Source: Pseudomonadota bacterium
Lineage (GTDB): Bacteria; Pseudomonadota; Alphaproteobacteria; Azospirillales; Azospirillaceae
Direction of reading: 5' to 3'
NCBI GenBank assembly: GCA_023411035.1
Contig: JAEYPE010000146.1
Coordinates: forward strand, 1-64,000
DNA length: 64,000 nt
A program made the position numbers and the translations under genes. A model generated the notes under the pieces. The model ran no database searches. It saw only the letters and a list, made by a program, of their open reading frames with translations, and was not told the origin of the DNA. Below, in pieces: positions 33,765 to 43,365 of this stretch (position 1 is its first letter; each line of letters opens with the position of its first letter).

Positions 33765-36167
33765 ATGACGATTGGAACGCGGATTGCGCTCGGTTTTGCG
33801 GCGGTCCTTCTGATGACGGTTGCGGTGGCGTTCGTTGGATGGAACAGCCTGCGCACCTATGCCGGACGTGTCGATCTGGCAGCCCACACCGCCGAGCTGG
33901 ATGCCCGGCTGAAAACCGTGCGGATCGAGGAAGCCCGCTTCGTCACCGAGCGCGACTCGAAGGCCGCCGACAGTGTTCCCGGCATGCTGGACCGGCTGCG
34001 CGAGGAAGCGCAGGGCACCCGGGCCGCTCTGGAAGACAGCGACAGCATCCGGCTGGTGGACGAGATCCTGGCGGGCATCGCCGGTTACCGCGGCGCCTTC
34101 GCCAACTTCGTCGCCCAGGACAAGGAAGCCCGCGCCCGCACCCAGAGCATGGAAACCCGCGCCCAGGCCCTGCGGGAGATCGCGGAGAAGATCGGCAAGC
34201 AGCAGTCCGACCGCTATGACCAGAACATGGTCAGCCTGAAGGATGCGGAGCATGCGGTGAAGCAGAGCCGCGACACCTCCGACCGCGCCGACCGGCTGAT
34301 CGAGATGGTGCTGGAGGCGCGGCGCCTGCAGGCCGACCTCGCGCACACCCGCAATCCCGCGACGATGGAAGCCGCCGGAGAGGCCATCGCGGCGCTGCTG
34401 GCCAACGCGGAAACCATCGAGAAGGATCTGGTCGGCACCAACGACGAGGAACTGGCCAAGCAGATCGTCACCATCGCCAATGCCTATCGCACCAGCTTCC
34501 AGCAGGGCCGTGGCGACGGAACCGCGGAGCTGAGCGGTGCGCGCATCCAGATTCTGGACCGCAACGCCCGCCAGATCCAGGATCTCGCCCACGAGATGCA
34601 GGAAAACCAGTCGATGGTTTCCAGTGCGCTCCAGGAGGCCGCGAACTTCGCCCAGAGCGAGGTGAACGAGGCCGTTCTGCTGCGTGGCATCGCCTTGCGC
34701 CTGATCCAGAGCGCGCAGTCCGCCATGCTGGGGCAGCGCGACTTCATCCTGCTCGGCGGGGAAGGGGCGCGCACGACGGTGTCCTCGGCGGTGACGCAGA
34801 CGCTGGATCTCGCCAAGCAGGCCGGCGCGGTGCTGGTCGATGCGGAAGGCCGCGCGCTGATCGCCGCCATAACCGAGGCCGCCCAGGCGTTCGACACGGA
34901 GTTCGCCGCCCTCGTCGCCGCCAGCGACAACCAGCGCGCCGCGTCGAAGTCCATGGCCAAGGCCGCGGGCGACGTCAGCGAGCAGGTGGCCCGCCTCGTC
35001 TCCATCCAGCGCGACGACCGCGAGGACGGGCGCAGCGGGGCCGAGATCATCATCATCGTCGGCGCCGCCATCGCGCTGGCGCTGGGCATCATCATGGCCC
35101 TGATCATCGACCGCGCCATCACCCACCCGATGCACGCCATGACCAAGGCCATGAAGCGGCTGGCCGAAGGCGATCTGGCGGTGGACATCCCCGGCAGCGA
35201 CCGCAAGGACGAACTGCGCGCCATGGCCGACGCGCTGAGCGTCTTCAAGGAAAACGCCCTGGAGATGCAGCGCATGGAGGGCGAGCGGGAGGAAATGCGG
35301 CGGCAGATCGACGCCGACCGCCGCCGCACCATGAACGAGTTCGCCAACGGCTTCGAGCAGGCGGTGTCGGGAGTCGTCCAGTCGCTGACCGAATCCGCCG
35401 GCAATCTGGGCCGCGACGCGCAGGAGATGTCGTCCGACGCGGCCCTGACCACCGCCAAGTCCAGCGCCGTCGCCGCGGCGTCGGAGCAAGCGTCCAGCAA
35501 CGTGCAGACCGTCGCGGCGGCGGCGGAGGAACTGTCCTCCTCCATCGCGGAGATTTCCCGCCAGCTCAACGACAGCTCGCAGGTCGCGGTGGGCGCCGCG
35601 GCCAAGGCGACGGAGACCAACGGCATCGTCGAAGGTCTGGCCGAAGCGGCGCAACGCATCGGGCAGGTGGTGGACCTGATCGGCGAGATCGCGGAGCAGA
35701 CCAACCTGCTGGCTCTGAACGCGACCATCGAGGCCGCCCGCGCCGGGGAGGCCGGCAAGGGCTTCGCCGTGGTGGCGACGGAGGTGAAGAACCTCGCCGG
35801 TCAGACCGCCAAGGCGACCGAGGAGATTTCCAGCCAGGTGGCGCAGATGCAGGCGGCGACGGGCGGGGCGGTGAACGCCATCCGCACCATCTCCGACGCG
35901 GTCGGCACCATCAGCACCACCGTGACCGAGATCGCCCGCGCCATGGAGCAGCAGGGTCTCGCCACCCGCGAGATCGCCCAGAACGTCAATCAGGCCGCCG
36001 AGGGCACACAGGAGGTGATGCACCACATCGCCGAGGTGACCCACGCCGCCAGCAAGACCGGCGGAGCCGCCGACGCGGTTCTGAGCGCCAGCCGCACGCT
36101 GGCCCGTCAGGCCGAGCATCTCCGGTCCGAGGTGCAGGGCTTCCTGAACAAGGTGCGGACCGCCTGA
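33765..36167 (+). CDS. Methyl-accepting chemotaxis protein
   Basis: The chemoreceptor has 800 residues. A first membrane segment lies at about 6-26 ([18 protein letters not shown]), followed by a long periplasmic region of about 400 residues that is helical. A second membrane segment lies at about 426-448 ([20 protein letters not shown]), then a HAMP domain (about 449-501). The cytoplasmic signalling domain has the highly conserved hairpin [20 protein letters not shown] followed by [17 protein letters not shown]. It controls CheA activity and flagellar motion. No C-terminal NWETF-like tether is present, so adaptation enzymes probably bind differently. The ligand is unknown. The ATG follows GCGGGGGAGCCC. 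Confidence 0.95.
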   Translation: MTIGTRIALGFAAVLLMTVAVAFVGWNSLRTYAGRVDLAAHTAELDARLKTVRIEEARFVTERDSKAADSVPGMLDRLREEAQGTRAALEDSDSIRLVDEILAGIAGYRGAFANFVAQDKEARARTQSMETRAQALREIAEKIGKQQSDRYDQNMVSLKDAEHAVKQSRDTSDRADRLIEMVLEARRLQADLAHTRNPATMEAAGEAIAALLANAETIEKDLVGTNDEELAKQIVTIANAYRTSFQQGRGDGTAELSGARIQILDRNARQIQDLAHEMQENQSMVSSALQEAANFAQSEVNEAVLLRGIALRLIQSAQSAMLGQRDFILLGGEGARTTVSSAVTQTLDLAKQAGAVLVDAEGRALIAAITEAAQAFDTEFAALVAASDNQRAASKSMAKAAGDVSEQVARLVSIQRDDREDGRSGAEIIIIVGAAIALALGIIMALIIDRAITHPMHAMTKAMKRLAEGDLAVDIPGSDRKDELRAMADALSVFKENALEMQRMEGEREEMRRQIDADRRRTMNEFANGFEQAVSGVVQSLTESAGNLGRDAQEMSSDAALTTAKSSAVAAASEQASSNVQTVAAAAEELSSSIAEISRQLNDSSQVAVGAAAKATETNGIVEGLAEAAQRIGQVVDLIGEIAEQTNLLALNATIEAARAGEAGKGFAVVATEVKNLAGQTAKATEEISSQVAQMQAATGGAVNAIRTISDAVGTISTTVTEIARAMEQQGLATREIAQNVNQAAEGTQEVMHHIAEVTHAASKTGGAADAVLSASRTLARQAEHLRSEVQGFLNKVRTA

Positions 36168-36204
36168 GTCACCTTCCGGGTCTTGTAATCCTGTCGGGGT
36201 TCCG

Positions 36205-36237
36205 CGGGCCGGGGTGACCGGAAAATCTCCCGGCCCG
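36205..36237 (+). terminator. Hairpin after the chemoreceptor gene
   Basis: Perfect nine-base arms CGGGCCGGG and CCCGGCCCG flank a fifteen-base loop, starting 38 bases after the stop. No clear T-tract follows, so it may be a weak or factor-dependent terminator. Confidence 0.45.
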
Positions 36238-36300
36238 TCCCCGTTGCTTTCGCGCGGGGCATCTGTTAAGCCGCGCCGTGCCTCACGGACGCGAGATCTC

Positions 36301-37536
36301 ATGGCTTTCCCCTTGTCACAGCGCGACTCCGCACGGGGAATTCCCGACGCGATTCTGGCGGGTCTGGCCGGCGTGGCCGCGGCGGCGCTCGGGCCGCTGG
36401 CGGCCTTGGCGCCGCGTGGGCTGCCGGTCTGGGCCATCCTGATCGCGCTGATCGGGCTGGCCGGTCTGGCCCGCCGGGGCGCCCTGGGGCGGCTGCAACG
36501 GGCGATGCCCGGCACGGCGGTGGTCCTCGCCTTCCTGTCGCTGGCGTCCCTGTCCATCCTGTGGAGCCCGTCGCCGCGCGCCGGTCTGACGGTGGTGGAG
36601 ATCGGCTACATCGGCCTTGGCGCGCTGGCGGGCGGGGCATGGCTGTCCTCCCTGCCGGGGGTGGAGGCGCGGCGGCTGACCGGCCTGTTCCTGGCGGGCG
36701 TGTTTGCCGGCGTGCTGCTGTTCGCGGTGGAAGCCGCGCTGGATTTCCCGCTGCACCGCTGGTGGAACCATGTGCCCGCGGGTGTGGAGATTGCCGAAAG
36801 CAACGTGCCCAAGCGCACCGCGGTGCTGCTCTGCCTGCTGGTCTGGCCGGCGGCGATGGCGCTCGACCGGGCGGGGCGGCGCGGGGTGGCGGTCGCGTTG
36901 CCGGTGATCTTTGCCGGCGCCTGCCTGCTGCTGACCAGCCGGTCGGCCATGCTGGGGGTTGCCGCGGGCGGGGCGGCCTTCGCGCTTGCCGTCTGGTCGC
37001 CGCGGCTGGTCCGCGGGGCGCTGGCGGCGGTTCTGGGGGTGGCCTTCGCCTTCGTGTTGCCGCTGGTGCTGCTGTTCGACCGCGTGCTGAACCTGGACGG
37101 GGCCGAGTGGCTGTTCCGGTCCGCCCAGCACCGGGTGGAGATCTGGGGCATGGCCGCCGACCGCGCGCTGGAGACGCCCTTCTTCGGGCAGGGCATCGAC
37201 GCCTCCCGCGCGCTGGAGCCGGAGGGGGCGGTGTCCCGTTTCGGCACGCTGACCGACAGCCTGCTGCCGCTGCATCCCCACAACGCCTTCCTGCAAATCT
37301 GGCTGGAGCTTGGCGCCTTGGGCGCGGCGCTGGCCCTGGCGGCGGCGCTGCTTCTGCTGCTCGGCACGGGGCGGATGGAACGGCGGCTGCAACCCTTCGC
37401 GCTGGCCCTCTTCGCCTCGGCGCTGGCCATGGCGAGCACGGCCTACGGCATCTGGCAGGCGTGGTGGATGGGCGGCATGCTGGCCGCCGGGCTGATGCTC
37501 CGGCTGGCCGCCCGCACTCCGGCGGGGGGCGAATGA
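36301..37536 (+). CDS. O-antigen ligase/polymerase family protein (Wzy_C type)
   Basis: A 411-residue integral membrane protein with about ten hydrophobic segments, for example RLTGLFLAGVFAGVLLFAVE and ALAAVLGVAFAFVLPLVLLF. The segment LLLTSRSAMLGVAAGGAAFA and the later LLPLHPHNAFLQIWLELGAL (containing the HPHN motif) are typical of O-antigen ligases and polymerases. It probably joins or polymerises a glycan on the periplasmic side of the inner membrane. It overlaps the next gene by ATGA and is part of a polysaccharide operon. The substrate glycan is not known. The ATG at 36301 precedes the hydrophobic N-terminus. Confidence 0.85.
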   Translation: MAFPLSQRDSARGIPDAILAGLAGVAAAALGPLAALAPRGLPVWAILIALIGLAGLARRGALGRLQRAMPGTAVVLAFLSLASLSILWSPSPRAGLTVVEIGYIGLGALAGGAWLSSLPGVEARRLTGLFLAGVFAGVLLFAVEAALDFPLHRWWNHVPAGVEIAESNVPKRTAVLLCLLVWPAAMALDRAGRRGVAVALPVIFAGACLLLTSRSAMLGVAAGGAAFALAVWSPRLVRGALAAVLGVAFAFVLPLVLLFDRVLNLDGAEWLFRSAQHRVEIWGMAADRALETPFFGQGIDASRALEPEGAVSRFGTLTDSLLPLHPHNAFLQIWLELGALGAALALAAALLLLLGTGRMERRLQPFALALFASALAMASTAYGIWQAWWMGGMLAAGLMLRLAARTPAGGE

Positions 37537-38489
37537 CGGCGGAAAGCGGCACCGGGAGCGGCACCGGGCGCCGCCGCGTCCTGGTCATCAAGCTGGGCGC
37601 CTTCGGCGATTTCTTCCTGGCCCAGACCGCCTTTTCCGCCATCCGGCGGCACCATGCCGGCGACCATCTGGCACTGATGACGCTGCCGTCCCTGGCTTCG
37701 CTCGCCCGCCTCAGCGGCCTGTTCGACGAGGTGCTGGAAGACCCGCGGGAACGCTCTCTGGGTTCGTACCTGCGCATCCGCCGGCTGCTGCGCGCCGGAC
37801 GCTTCGACCGGGTTTACGATCTCCAGGCGCAGCCGCGCACCGACCGTTACTGGTGGCTGCTCGCCCCCGGCCCCTGGCCGGAATGGTCGGGCACGGCCTG
37901 GGGCGCCTCGCACCGCGACCGGTATCCGGGGCGGCGCAAGGTGCCGGTGATCGAGCGCTACACCCGGCAACTGGCCCCCTTCGGCATCGTGCCGGACGCG
38001 GTGCCGGACCTTTCCTGGCTCGACGCCGACACCAGCGGCTTCGGCATCGCGGCGCCCTACGCGCTGCTGATCCCCGGCTCCTCCCCCGGACGGCCCGACA
38101 AGCGCTGGCCGGTGGAGCGCTACGGCGAACTGGCGCGGGCGCTGGCGGCGCGCGGGATCACGCCGGTGGTGCTTGGCACGGCCATCGAGGCGGATCTTGC
38201 GAAGGCCATCCTTGCCGCCTGCCCGCAGGCCGTGGACCTGACGAGCCGCACCAGCGTGCCGCAGATCGCGGGGCTGGCCCGCCGGGCCTGGGCGGCGGCC
38301 GGCAACGACACCGGCCCCACCCATCTGGTCGCAACCGTCGGCTGTCCGACGTTGGGGCTGTTTTGTGACGCCTCCGTCCCCATCCACGCCAACGGGCCGC
38401 GCATGGTCATCCACCACCGTCCGACCTTCGCGGAGATGGACGTGGCCGGGGTGCTGGGTGCCATGGACGCTTTACCGTCGAACCGATAG
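37533..38489 (+). CDS. Glycosyltransferase family 9 (heptosyltransferase-like)
   Basis: The 318-residue protein begins with RRVLVIKLGAFGDFFLAQTA, the N-terminal GT9 motif of ADP-heptose:LPS heptosyltransferases. The C-terminal half has LLIPGSSPGRPDKRWPVERY and AGNDTGPTHLVATVGCPTLG, both typical. It should transfer a heptose or related sugar to a lipid A core or other acceptor. The ATG at 37533 overlaps the stop of the O-antigen ligase-like gene (ATGA), so the two are coupled. A YbhN-like flippase-type gene follows 27 bases later. Together they form a surface-glycan cluster. Confidence 0.9.
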   Translation: MTAESGTGSGTGRRRVLVIKLGAFGDFFLAQTAFSAIRRHHAGDHLALMTLPSLASLARLSGLFDEVLEDPRERSLGSYLRIRRLLRAGRFDRVYDLQAQPRTDRYWWLLAPGPWPEWSGTAWGASHRDRYPGRRKVPVIERYTRQLAPFGIVPDAVPDLSWLDADTSGFGIAAPYALLIPGSSPGRPDKRWPVERYGELARALAARGITPVVLGTAIEADLAKAILAACPQAVDLTSRTSVPQIAGLARRAWAAAGNDTGPTHLVATVGCPTLGLFCDASVPIHANGPRMVIHHRPTFAEMDVAGVLGAMDALPSNR

Positions 38490-38516
38490 AGTGCGCGCGG
38501 CCATTTTACAGGAGCC

Positions 38517-39512
38517 ATGCAGGATTTGAGCAGCCAGGACGCCAGCGCCATGCCCGCGGAGGCGGTCACCCTGCCCGCAGCGAAGCCGGGCGGGCGGTTG
38601 ATGCTGCTTGCGAAGCTGGCGGTCACGCTGGCCGTTCTGGGGGTGCTCGGCTTCAAGGCGGACTGGGCGGCGCTGCTGGCGCGGGTCGCCGGGGCCGATC
38701 CCGTCTGGCTGGCCGCCGGTTTCCTGGCGAAGCTGCTGGCCGTGGTCTGCGCCGGGGAGCGCTGGCGCGACGCCCTGCGCGCGACCGGGGAACGGGTGTC
38801 GCACGGGCTGGCGATGCGGCTGATGTTCACCGGCCTGTTCTTCGGGCAGGTGCTGCCGGGGGCACTGGGCGGCGACGTGGTGCGCGGCTGGCTGACCTAC
38901 CGGGGCGGAGCGTCTTCCTCCGCCGTGCTGCTGGCTCTCGTGCTGGACCGGTTGCTGGCGCTGATCGGCTGTGTCGCGCTCCTGTTCCTCGGCCTGCCGC
39001 ATCTCGTCGCCACCGCCCCGCCCGCCGTCGCCTGGGCCGGGCCGGGGGCCGTGGCGCTGATCGCCCTCGGTATGGTCGTGGGGCTCCAGGCGGACCGCAT
39101 TCCGCTGCCGGGCTTCCTGCTGCGTCCGCCGGTCCGGGCGGCGCAGGCGCTGGTGGCGCGGCTGCGCGGCGCGCTGCTCAGCCGGGCGGCGCTGGCCGGG
39201 CTGCTGCACAGCGCGGCGGTGCATTTTTGCACGGTCTTCGCGGTGGTCGCCTACGCCCACGCGCTGGGCATTCACGTGGGGGTGCTGGACGCGCTGGCCG
39301 TCGTGCCGATGACCATCTTCGCGGCGGCCCTGCCGATTTCGTTGAACGGCTGGGGCGTGCGGGAAGGGGCTTTCGTCGCCGGATTCGCGCTCTACGGGCT
39401 GGGGGCGACCGACGCGCTGGCCCTGTCGCTGATGATCGGCCTGTCGGTCACCCTGTCGTCGCTGCCCGGCGGCCTGCTCTGGTTCAGCCTGAAGAGGGCG
39501 AAAGGTCCCTGA
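38517..39512 (+). CDS. YbhN/UPF0104 family membrane protein (lysylphosphatidylglycerol synthase-type TM domain)
   Basis: A 331-residue protein with about eight membrane segments, including [20 protein letters not shown] and [20 protein letters not shown]. The [16 protein letters not shown] motif and the C-terminal [11 protein letters not shown] are family hallmarks. Related domains include the membrane part of MprF-type proteins that move lipids, so lipid or lipid-linked sugar flipping is plausible. The ATG follows CAGGAGCC. Its 3' end overlaps the convergent queG gene by 29 bases. Confidence 0.85.
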   Translation: MQDLSSQDASAMPAEAVTLPAAKPGGRLMLLAKLAVTLAVLGVLGFKADWAALLARVAGADPVWLAAGFLAKLLAVVCAGERWRDALRATGERVSHGLAMRLMFTGLFFGQVLPGALGGDVVRGWLTYRGGASSSAVLLALVLDRLLALIGCVALLFLGLPHLVATAPPAVAWAGPGAVALIALGMVVGLQADRIPLPGFLLRPPVRAAQALVARLRGALLSRAALAGLLHSAAVHFCTVFAVVAYAHALGIHVGVLDALAVVPMTIFAAALPISLNGWGVREGAFVAGFALYGLGATDALALSLMIGLSVTLSSLPGGLLWFSLKRAKGP

Positions 39513-40545
39513 GCCGCGCCAGCGCCCAGCCCGCGGCATCGCGCACCACCTCGCTCGGGTCGTTCAGCAGGCGTTCGGCCGCCGGGGCGAGGCGGGCGTC
39601 GCTGCTGTTGCCCAACGCGACCAGCACGTTGCGCACGAAGCGGTCACGCCCGATCCGTTTGATGGGGGAACCGCTGAAGACCTGCCGGAAGCCCGCGTCG
39701 TCCAACTGCGCCAGATCGGCCAGCCGGGGCGCCGTCAGTTCCGCCCGCGGCAGGAAGGCCGCCTCGCGGGAGCGCCGGGCGAACTTGTTCCAGGGGCAGG
39801 CGGCCAGGCAGTCGTCGCAGCCGTAGATGCGGTTGCCCATCAGCGGGCGCAGGTCTTCCGGGATCGGCCCCTTGTGCTCGATCGTCAGGTAGGAGATGCA
39901 GCGCCGCGCGTCCAACTGGTTGGGGGCGGGAAAGGCGGCGGTGGGGCAGGCGTCCAGGCAGCGCCGGCACTGGCCGCAGCGGTCCACCCCCGGCGGGTCC
40001 GGCGTCAGTTCCAGCGTCGTGTAGACCTCCCCCAGGAACAGCCAGGAGCCGTGGGATCGCGACACGAGGTTGGTGTGCTTGCCCTGCCAGCCCAGCCCGG
40101 CCTTCTCGGCCAGCGGCTTCTCCATCACCGGGGCGGTGTCCACGAAGACCTTCAACTCCGCCTTGAAGCGGTGGGCGATCCACTGGCCCAGCGTCTTCAG
40201 CCGGCCCTTGATGAGGTCGTGATAGTCGCGGTTCTTCGCATAGACCGAGACGATGCCCCGGTCGGGATGCGCCAGCAGGGCGCGCGGGTCCTCCGCCGGG
40301 GCGTAGCTGGTGCCGAGCGCGATGACGGTCCGCGCCTCCGGCCACAGGGCCTGGGGATGGGCGCGCTGGTCGGCCCGGTCCGCCATCCAGCCCATGTCGC
40401 CGTGCCGGCCCTGGCGCAGGAATTCGGCCAGCCGCGTCTTGGCCTCCTCGCCCAGTTCCGCCTTGGCGAATCCAACGGCGTCGAAGCCCAGCGACAGGGC
40501 ACGGTCGCGGATGGCTTCGCGGGTGGAGATGGCGGGGTCGGGCAT
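39484..40545 (-). CDS. queG: Epoxyqueuosine reductase
   Basis: QueG carries out the last step of queuosine synthesis in tRNA, reducing epoxyqueuosine to queuosine with cobalamin and iron-sulfur clusters. The 353-residue protein has the [20 protein letters not shown] segment with catalytic aspartate. Two [4Fe-4S] sites are visible in [17 protein letters not shown] and [21 protein letters not shown]-repeat C-terminus (about 290-350) binds tRNA. The gene is the last of the queA-tgt-queF-queG group, 84 bases after queF, with a hairpin repeat in the gap. Its 3' end overlaps the convergent YbhN-like gene. Confidence 0.95.
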   Translation of the reverse strand: MPDPAISTREAIRDRALSLGFDAVGFAKAELGEEAKTRLAEFLRQGRHGDMGWMADRADQRAHPQALWPEARTVIALGTSYAPAEDPRALLAHPDRGIVSVYAKNRDYHDLIKGRLKTLGQWIAHRFKAELKVFVDTAPVMEKPLAEKAGLGWQGKHTNLVSRSHGSWLFLGEVYTTLELTPDPPGVDRCGQCRRCLDACPTAAFPAPNQLDARRCISYLTIEHKGPIPEDLRPLMGNRIYGCDDCLAACPWNKFARRSREAAFLPRAELTAPRLADLAQLDDAGFRQVFSGSPIKRIGRDRFVRNVLVALGNSSDARLAPAAERLLNDPSEVVRDAAGWALARLRDLSPSSG

Positions 40546-40584
40546 GGCGATACGTCCGGCAAAAGCGCAACCCCCTCACCCTAA

Positions 40585-40607
40585 CCCTCTCCCCAGAGGG
40601 GAGAGGG
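40585..40607. repeat. Palindromic G/C hairpin between queF and queG
   Basis: Perfect ten-base arms CCCTCTCCCC and GGGGAGAGGG flank a three-base loop, preceded by CCCTCACCCTAA. Similar hairpins with CCCTCTCCC-type arms occur at other intergenic sites in this window, so it is probably one copy of a dispersed repeat. It could affect mRNA stability or attenuate transcription into queG. Confidence 0.7.
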
Positions 40608-40629
40608 GACTTTCAAGGGGGAATTGGGA

Positions 40630-41094
40630 TCAGCCGCGGCCACGGTAAGGCTGGACCTCCTGCGGCGGAATCCACACGCCTTTCGGCGGTTCGCCGGTGG
40701 CGTAGAACACGTCGATGGGGATGCCGCCGCGCGGGTACCAGTAGCCGCCGATGCGCAGCCACACCGGCTTCAGCTCATCCACCAGGCGCTTGCCGATGCC
40801 GACGGTACAGGCTTCGTGGAAGGCGCCGTGATTGCGGAAGCTGGTCAGGAACAGCTTCAGCGACTTGGATTCGACCAGCCAATCGCCGGGCACATAGTCG
40901 ATGACCAGATGGGCGAAGTCCGGCTGGCCGGTGATCGGGCAAAGCGAGGTGAATTCCGGCGCGGTGAAGCGCACGACATAGGCTTCGCCGGGGTTCGGGT
41001 TCGGCACGCGCTCCAGCACCGCCTCTTCCGGCGTCTTCGGCTGGACGGTCGCGCCGCCAAGCTGCGTCAGGCCGGAGTAGATGTTTTCAGGCAT
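40630..41094 (-). CDS. queF: NADPH-dependent 7-cyano-7-deazaguanine reductase
   Basis: QueF reduces the nitrile of preQ0 to preQ1, using NADPH. The 154-residue size is typical of the short, unimodular type. Cys52 in [14 protein letters not shown] is the active-site nucleophile, and [17 protein letters not shown] is the NADPH-binding signature. The product preQ1 is the substrate of Tgt. It overlaps the end of tgt by eight bases, so the two are translationally linked. The ATG at 41094 gives the expected family N-terminus. Confidence 0.95.
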   Translation of the reverse strand: MPENIYSGLTQLGGATVQPKTPEEAVLERVPNPNPGEAYVVRFTAPEFTSLCPITGQPDFAHLVIDYVPGDWLVESKSLKLFLTSFRNHGAFHEACTVGIGKRLVDELKPVWLRIGGYWYPRGGIPIDVFYATGEPPKGVWIPPQEVQPYRGRG

Positions 41095-42289
41095 CGGCGG
41101 CTTCCTTTTTCGCGGGCTTCGCCGGTTTCGCCGGTTTGGCCTTCAGGGAGGCGAGCGGGTCCTCGGTGGCTGGGATGTCGCCTTCGTTCAGCCGGGCTTC
41201 CAGCGCGCTCGCGACCTCTTCGAACCGGCCGTCCTCGATGGCCTGCCGCAGTTCGGCCATCAGGTCCTGGTAATAGTGCAGGTTGTGCCAGGTCAGCAGC
41301 ATCGGCCCCAGCATCTCGCCCGCCTTGAACAGATGATGCAGATAGGCACGGCTGTGGTTCCGGCAAGCGGGGCAGCCGCATTCCTCGTCCAGCGGGCGCT
41401 CGTCGTGGGCGTGGCGGGCGTTGCGGATGTTGATGGTGCCGCGCCGCACGAACGCCTGTCCGGTGCGGCCCGAGCGGGTGGGCATCACGCAGTCGAACAT
41501 GTCCACGCCGCGCCGCACCGCCCCGATCAGGTCGCTGGGGCGCCCCACCCCCATCAGGTAGCGCGGGCGCTCCTTGACCATCAGCGGCTCGGTGAAGTCG
41601 AGCACGGTGAACATCGTCTCCTGCCCCTCGCCCACGGCCAGCCCGCCGATCGCGTAGCCGTCGAAGCCGATGTCGCTCAGCGCCGCCACGCTCTCCGCCC
41701 GCAGGTCCGGATAGACGCTGCCCTGCACGATGCCGAACAGACCGTAGCCGGGCCGCTCCACGAAGGCGTCCTTGCTGCGCTTCGCCCAGCGCATCGACAG
41801 GCGCATGGACGAAGCCGCCTGGGCCTCCGTCGCGGGGAAGGGGGTGCACTCGTCCAGGCACATGGTGATGTTGCTGTCCAGCAGATGCTGGATCTGGATG
41901 GAGCGTTCCGGCGTCAGATGGTGCTTGCTGCCGTCGAGGTGGGATTTGAAGGTCACCCCCTCCTCGGTCATGGTGCGCAGGTCCGACAGGGACATGACCT
42001 GGAAGCCGCCGCTGTCCGTCAGGATCGGCTTGTCCCAGTTCATGAAGCGGTGCAGGCCGCCCAACTGCCCGACGCGCTCCGCCGTGGGGCGCAGCATCAG
42101 GTGGTAGGTGTTGCCCAGCAGGATTTCCGCGCCGGTGGACTTCACCGCGTCGTTGGTCATCGCCTTGACGGTGGCGGCGGTGCCCACGGGCATGAAGGCC
42201 GGCGTGTTGATGACGCCGTGCGCGGTGGAAACCCGTCCGCGCCGGGCGCGCCCGTCGGTCTTGAGAAGTTCGAACCCGATCCCGGTCAT
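41087..42289 (-). CDS. tgt: tRNA-guanine transglycosylase
   Basis: Tgt exchanges guanine 34 in tRNAs with GUN anticodons for preQ1. The 400-residue protein has [16 protein letters not shown] with the active-site aspartate, the nucleophile segment [27 protein letters not shown], and the zinc site in [17 protein letters not shown]. The last 18 residues form a Lys/Pro/Ala tail ([18 protein letters not shown]) not needed for catalysis. The ATG at 42289 shares its A with the queA stop (TGATG), so the two are coupled. The tail codons overlap the start of queF. Confidence 0.95.
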   Translation of the reverse strand: MTGIGFELLKTDGRARRGRVSTAHGVINTPAFMPVGTAATVKAMTNDAVKSTGAEILLGNTYHLMLRPTAERVGQLGGLHRFMNWDKPILTDSGGFQVMSLSDLRTMTEEGVTFKSHLDGSKHHLTPERSIQIQHLLDSNITMCLDECTPFPATEAQAASSMRLSMRWAKRSKDAFVERPGYGLFGIVQGSVYPDLRAESVAALSDIGFDGYAIGGLAVGEGQETMFTVLDFTEPLMVKERPRYLMGVGRPSDLIGAVRRGVDMFDCVMPTRSGRTGQAFVRRGTINIRNARHAHDERPLDEECGCPACRNHSRAYLHHLFKAGEMLGPMLLTWHNLHYYQDLMAELRQAIEDGRFEEVASALEARLNEGDIPATEDPLASLKAKPAKPAKPAKKEAADA

Positions 42290-43308
42290 CACACCCTCCG
42301 GAGCAGCGACGCGTCGCCGTAGCTGAAGAAACGATAGCCCTGGCCGATGGCGTGCGCGTAGGCCGCCTTCATCCGGTCCATGCCCGCGAAGGCGCAGACC
42401 AGCATGAACAGGGTGGAGCGGGGCAGATGGAAGTTGGTCACCAGAAGATCCACGATCTTGAAGCGGTATCCGGGGGTGATGAAGATGTCGGTGTCGCCGC
42501 TGAAGGGCCGGATCGTTCCGTCGTCCAGCCCCGCCGTCTCCAGGATGCGCAGCGCCGTGGTGCCGACCGACACGATGCGCCCGCCCGCGGCGCGGGTGGC
42601 GTTGATGGCGTCGGCGGTTTCCGCGGAAATTTCCCCCCATTCGCTGTGCATGCGGTGGTCGGCGATGTCGTCCACCTTCACCGGCAGGAAGGTTCCGGCC
42701 CCGACATGCAGCGTCACTGGCACGCGGCGGATGCCGCGCGCGTCGAGCGCGGCCAGAAGCTCCGGCGTGAAGTGCAGGCCGGCGGTGGGGGCGGCCACGG
42801 CGCCCTCTCGCGCGGCGAATACAGTCTGGTAGTCCGCCGCGTCCTGCTCGTCCGCCTCGCGCCGGATGTAGGGGGGCAGGGGCATCCGGCCATGGCGGTG
42901 CAGCGCCTCCATGAGATCCGCCCCGCCCTTGGAGAAGCGCAGGCGGACCTCCATCCCGTCCTTGGAAACCACCTCCGCCGCGAAATCGTCGGCGATGGCG
43001 ATGACGTCGCCGGGCTTCAGCCGCTTGCCGGGGCGGGCGAAGGTTGCCCACTCCCGCTCGCCCTCGCGCTTGTGGAGGGTGATCTCCACCCGCACCTCGC
43101 CGCGCCGTCCATCGAGGCGGGCGGGGATCACGCGGGTGTCGTTGACGACCATCAGGTCGCCCGGCTCCAGCAGCGCGGGAAGGTCGCGCACGGTGCGGTC
43201 ATGCAGACGCTCCGCCACGTCCAGCAGACGGGCGGCGTCACGCGGCTTGGCCGGATGCTCGGCGATGCGGTCCGGCGGAAGGTCGAAATCGAAATCGGCG
43301 GTCTTCAT
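42289..43308 (-). CDS. queA: S-adenosylmethionine:tRNA ribosyltransferase-isomerase
   Basis: QueA transfers and rearranges the ribosyl group of S-adenosylmethionine onto preQ1 in tRNA, giving epoxyqueuosine. The 339-residue protein begins [20 protein letters not shown]. It has [55 protein letters not shown] and the C-terminal [20 protein letters not shown], all QueA hallmarks. It is the first gene of the queA-tgt-queF-queG group. I looked for a preQ1 riboswitch in the 57 bases upstream and saw none. Confidence 0.95.
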   Translation of the reverse strand: MKTADFDFDLPPDRIAEHPAKPRDAARLLDVAERLHDRTVRDLPALLEPGDLMVVNDTRVIPARLDGRRGEVRVEITLHKREGEREWATFARPGKRLKPGDVIAIADDFAAEVVSKDGMEVRLRFSKGGADLMEALHRHGRMPLPPYIRREADEQDAADYQTVFAAREGAVAAPTAGLHFTPELLAALDARGIRRVPVTLHVGAGTFLPVKVDDIADHRMHSEWGEISAETADAINATRAAGGRIVSVGTTALRILETAGLDDGTIRPFSGDTDIFITPGYRFKIVDLLVTNFHLPRSTLFMLVCAFAGMDRMKAAYAHAIGQGYRFFSYGDASLLRRV

Positions 43309-43365
43309 GGAAGCCGCTCGTATAGACCAAAGCGGTGGGGCGGGGGAAGCATTACGAATCGGCGC

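Noticed and set aside
33687..36557. Long minus-strand open frame of over 950 codons
   Set aside because: It is antisense to the chemoreceptor gene; the sense strand encodes clear HAMP and signalling motifs.
43309..43365. preQ1 riboswitch upstream of queA
   Set aside because: Only 57 bases separate queA from the upstream gene and no conserved preQ1 aptamer pattern is visible.
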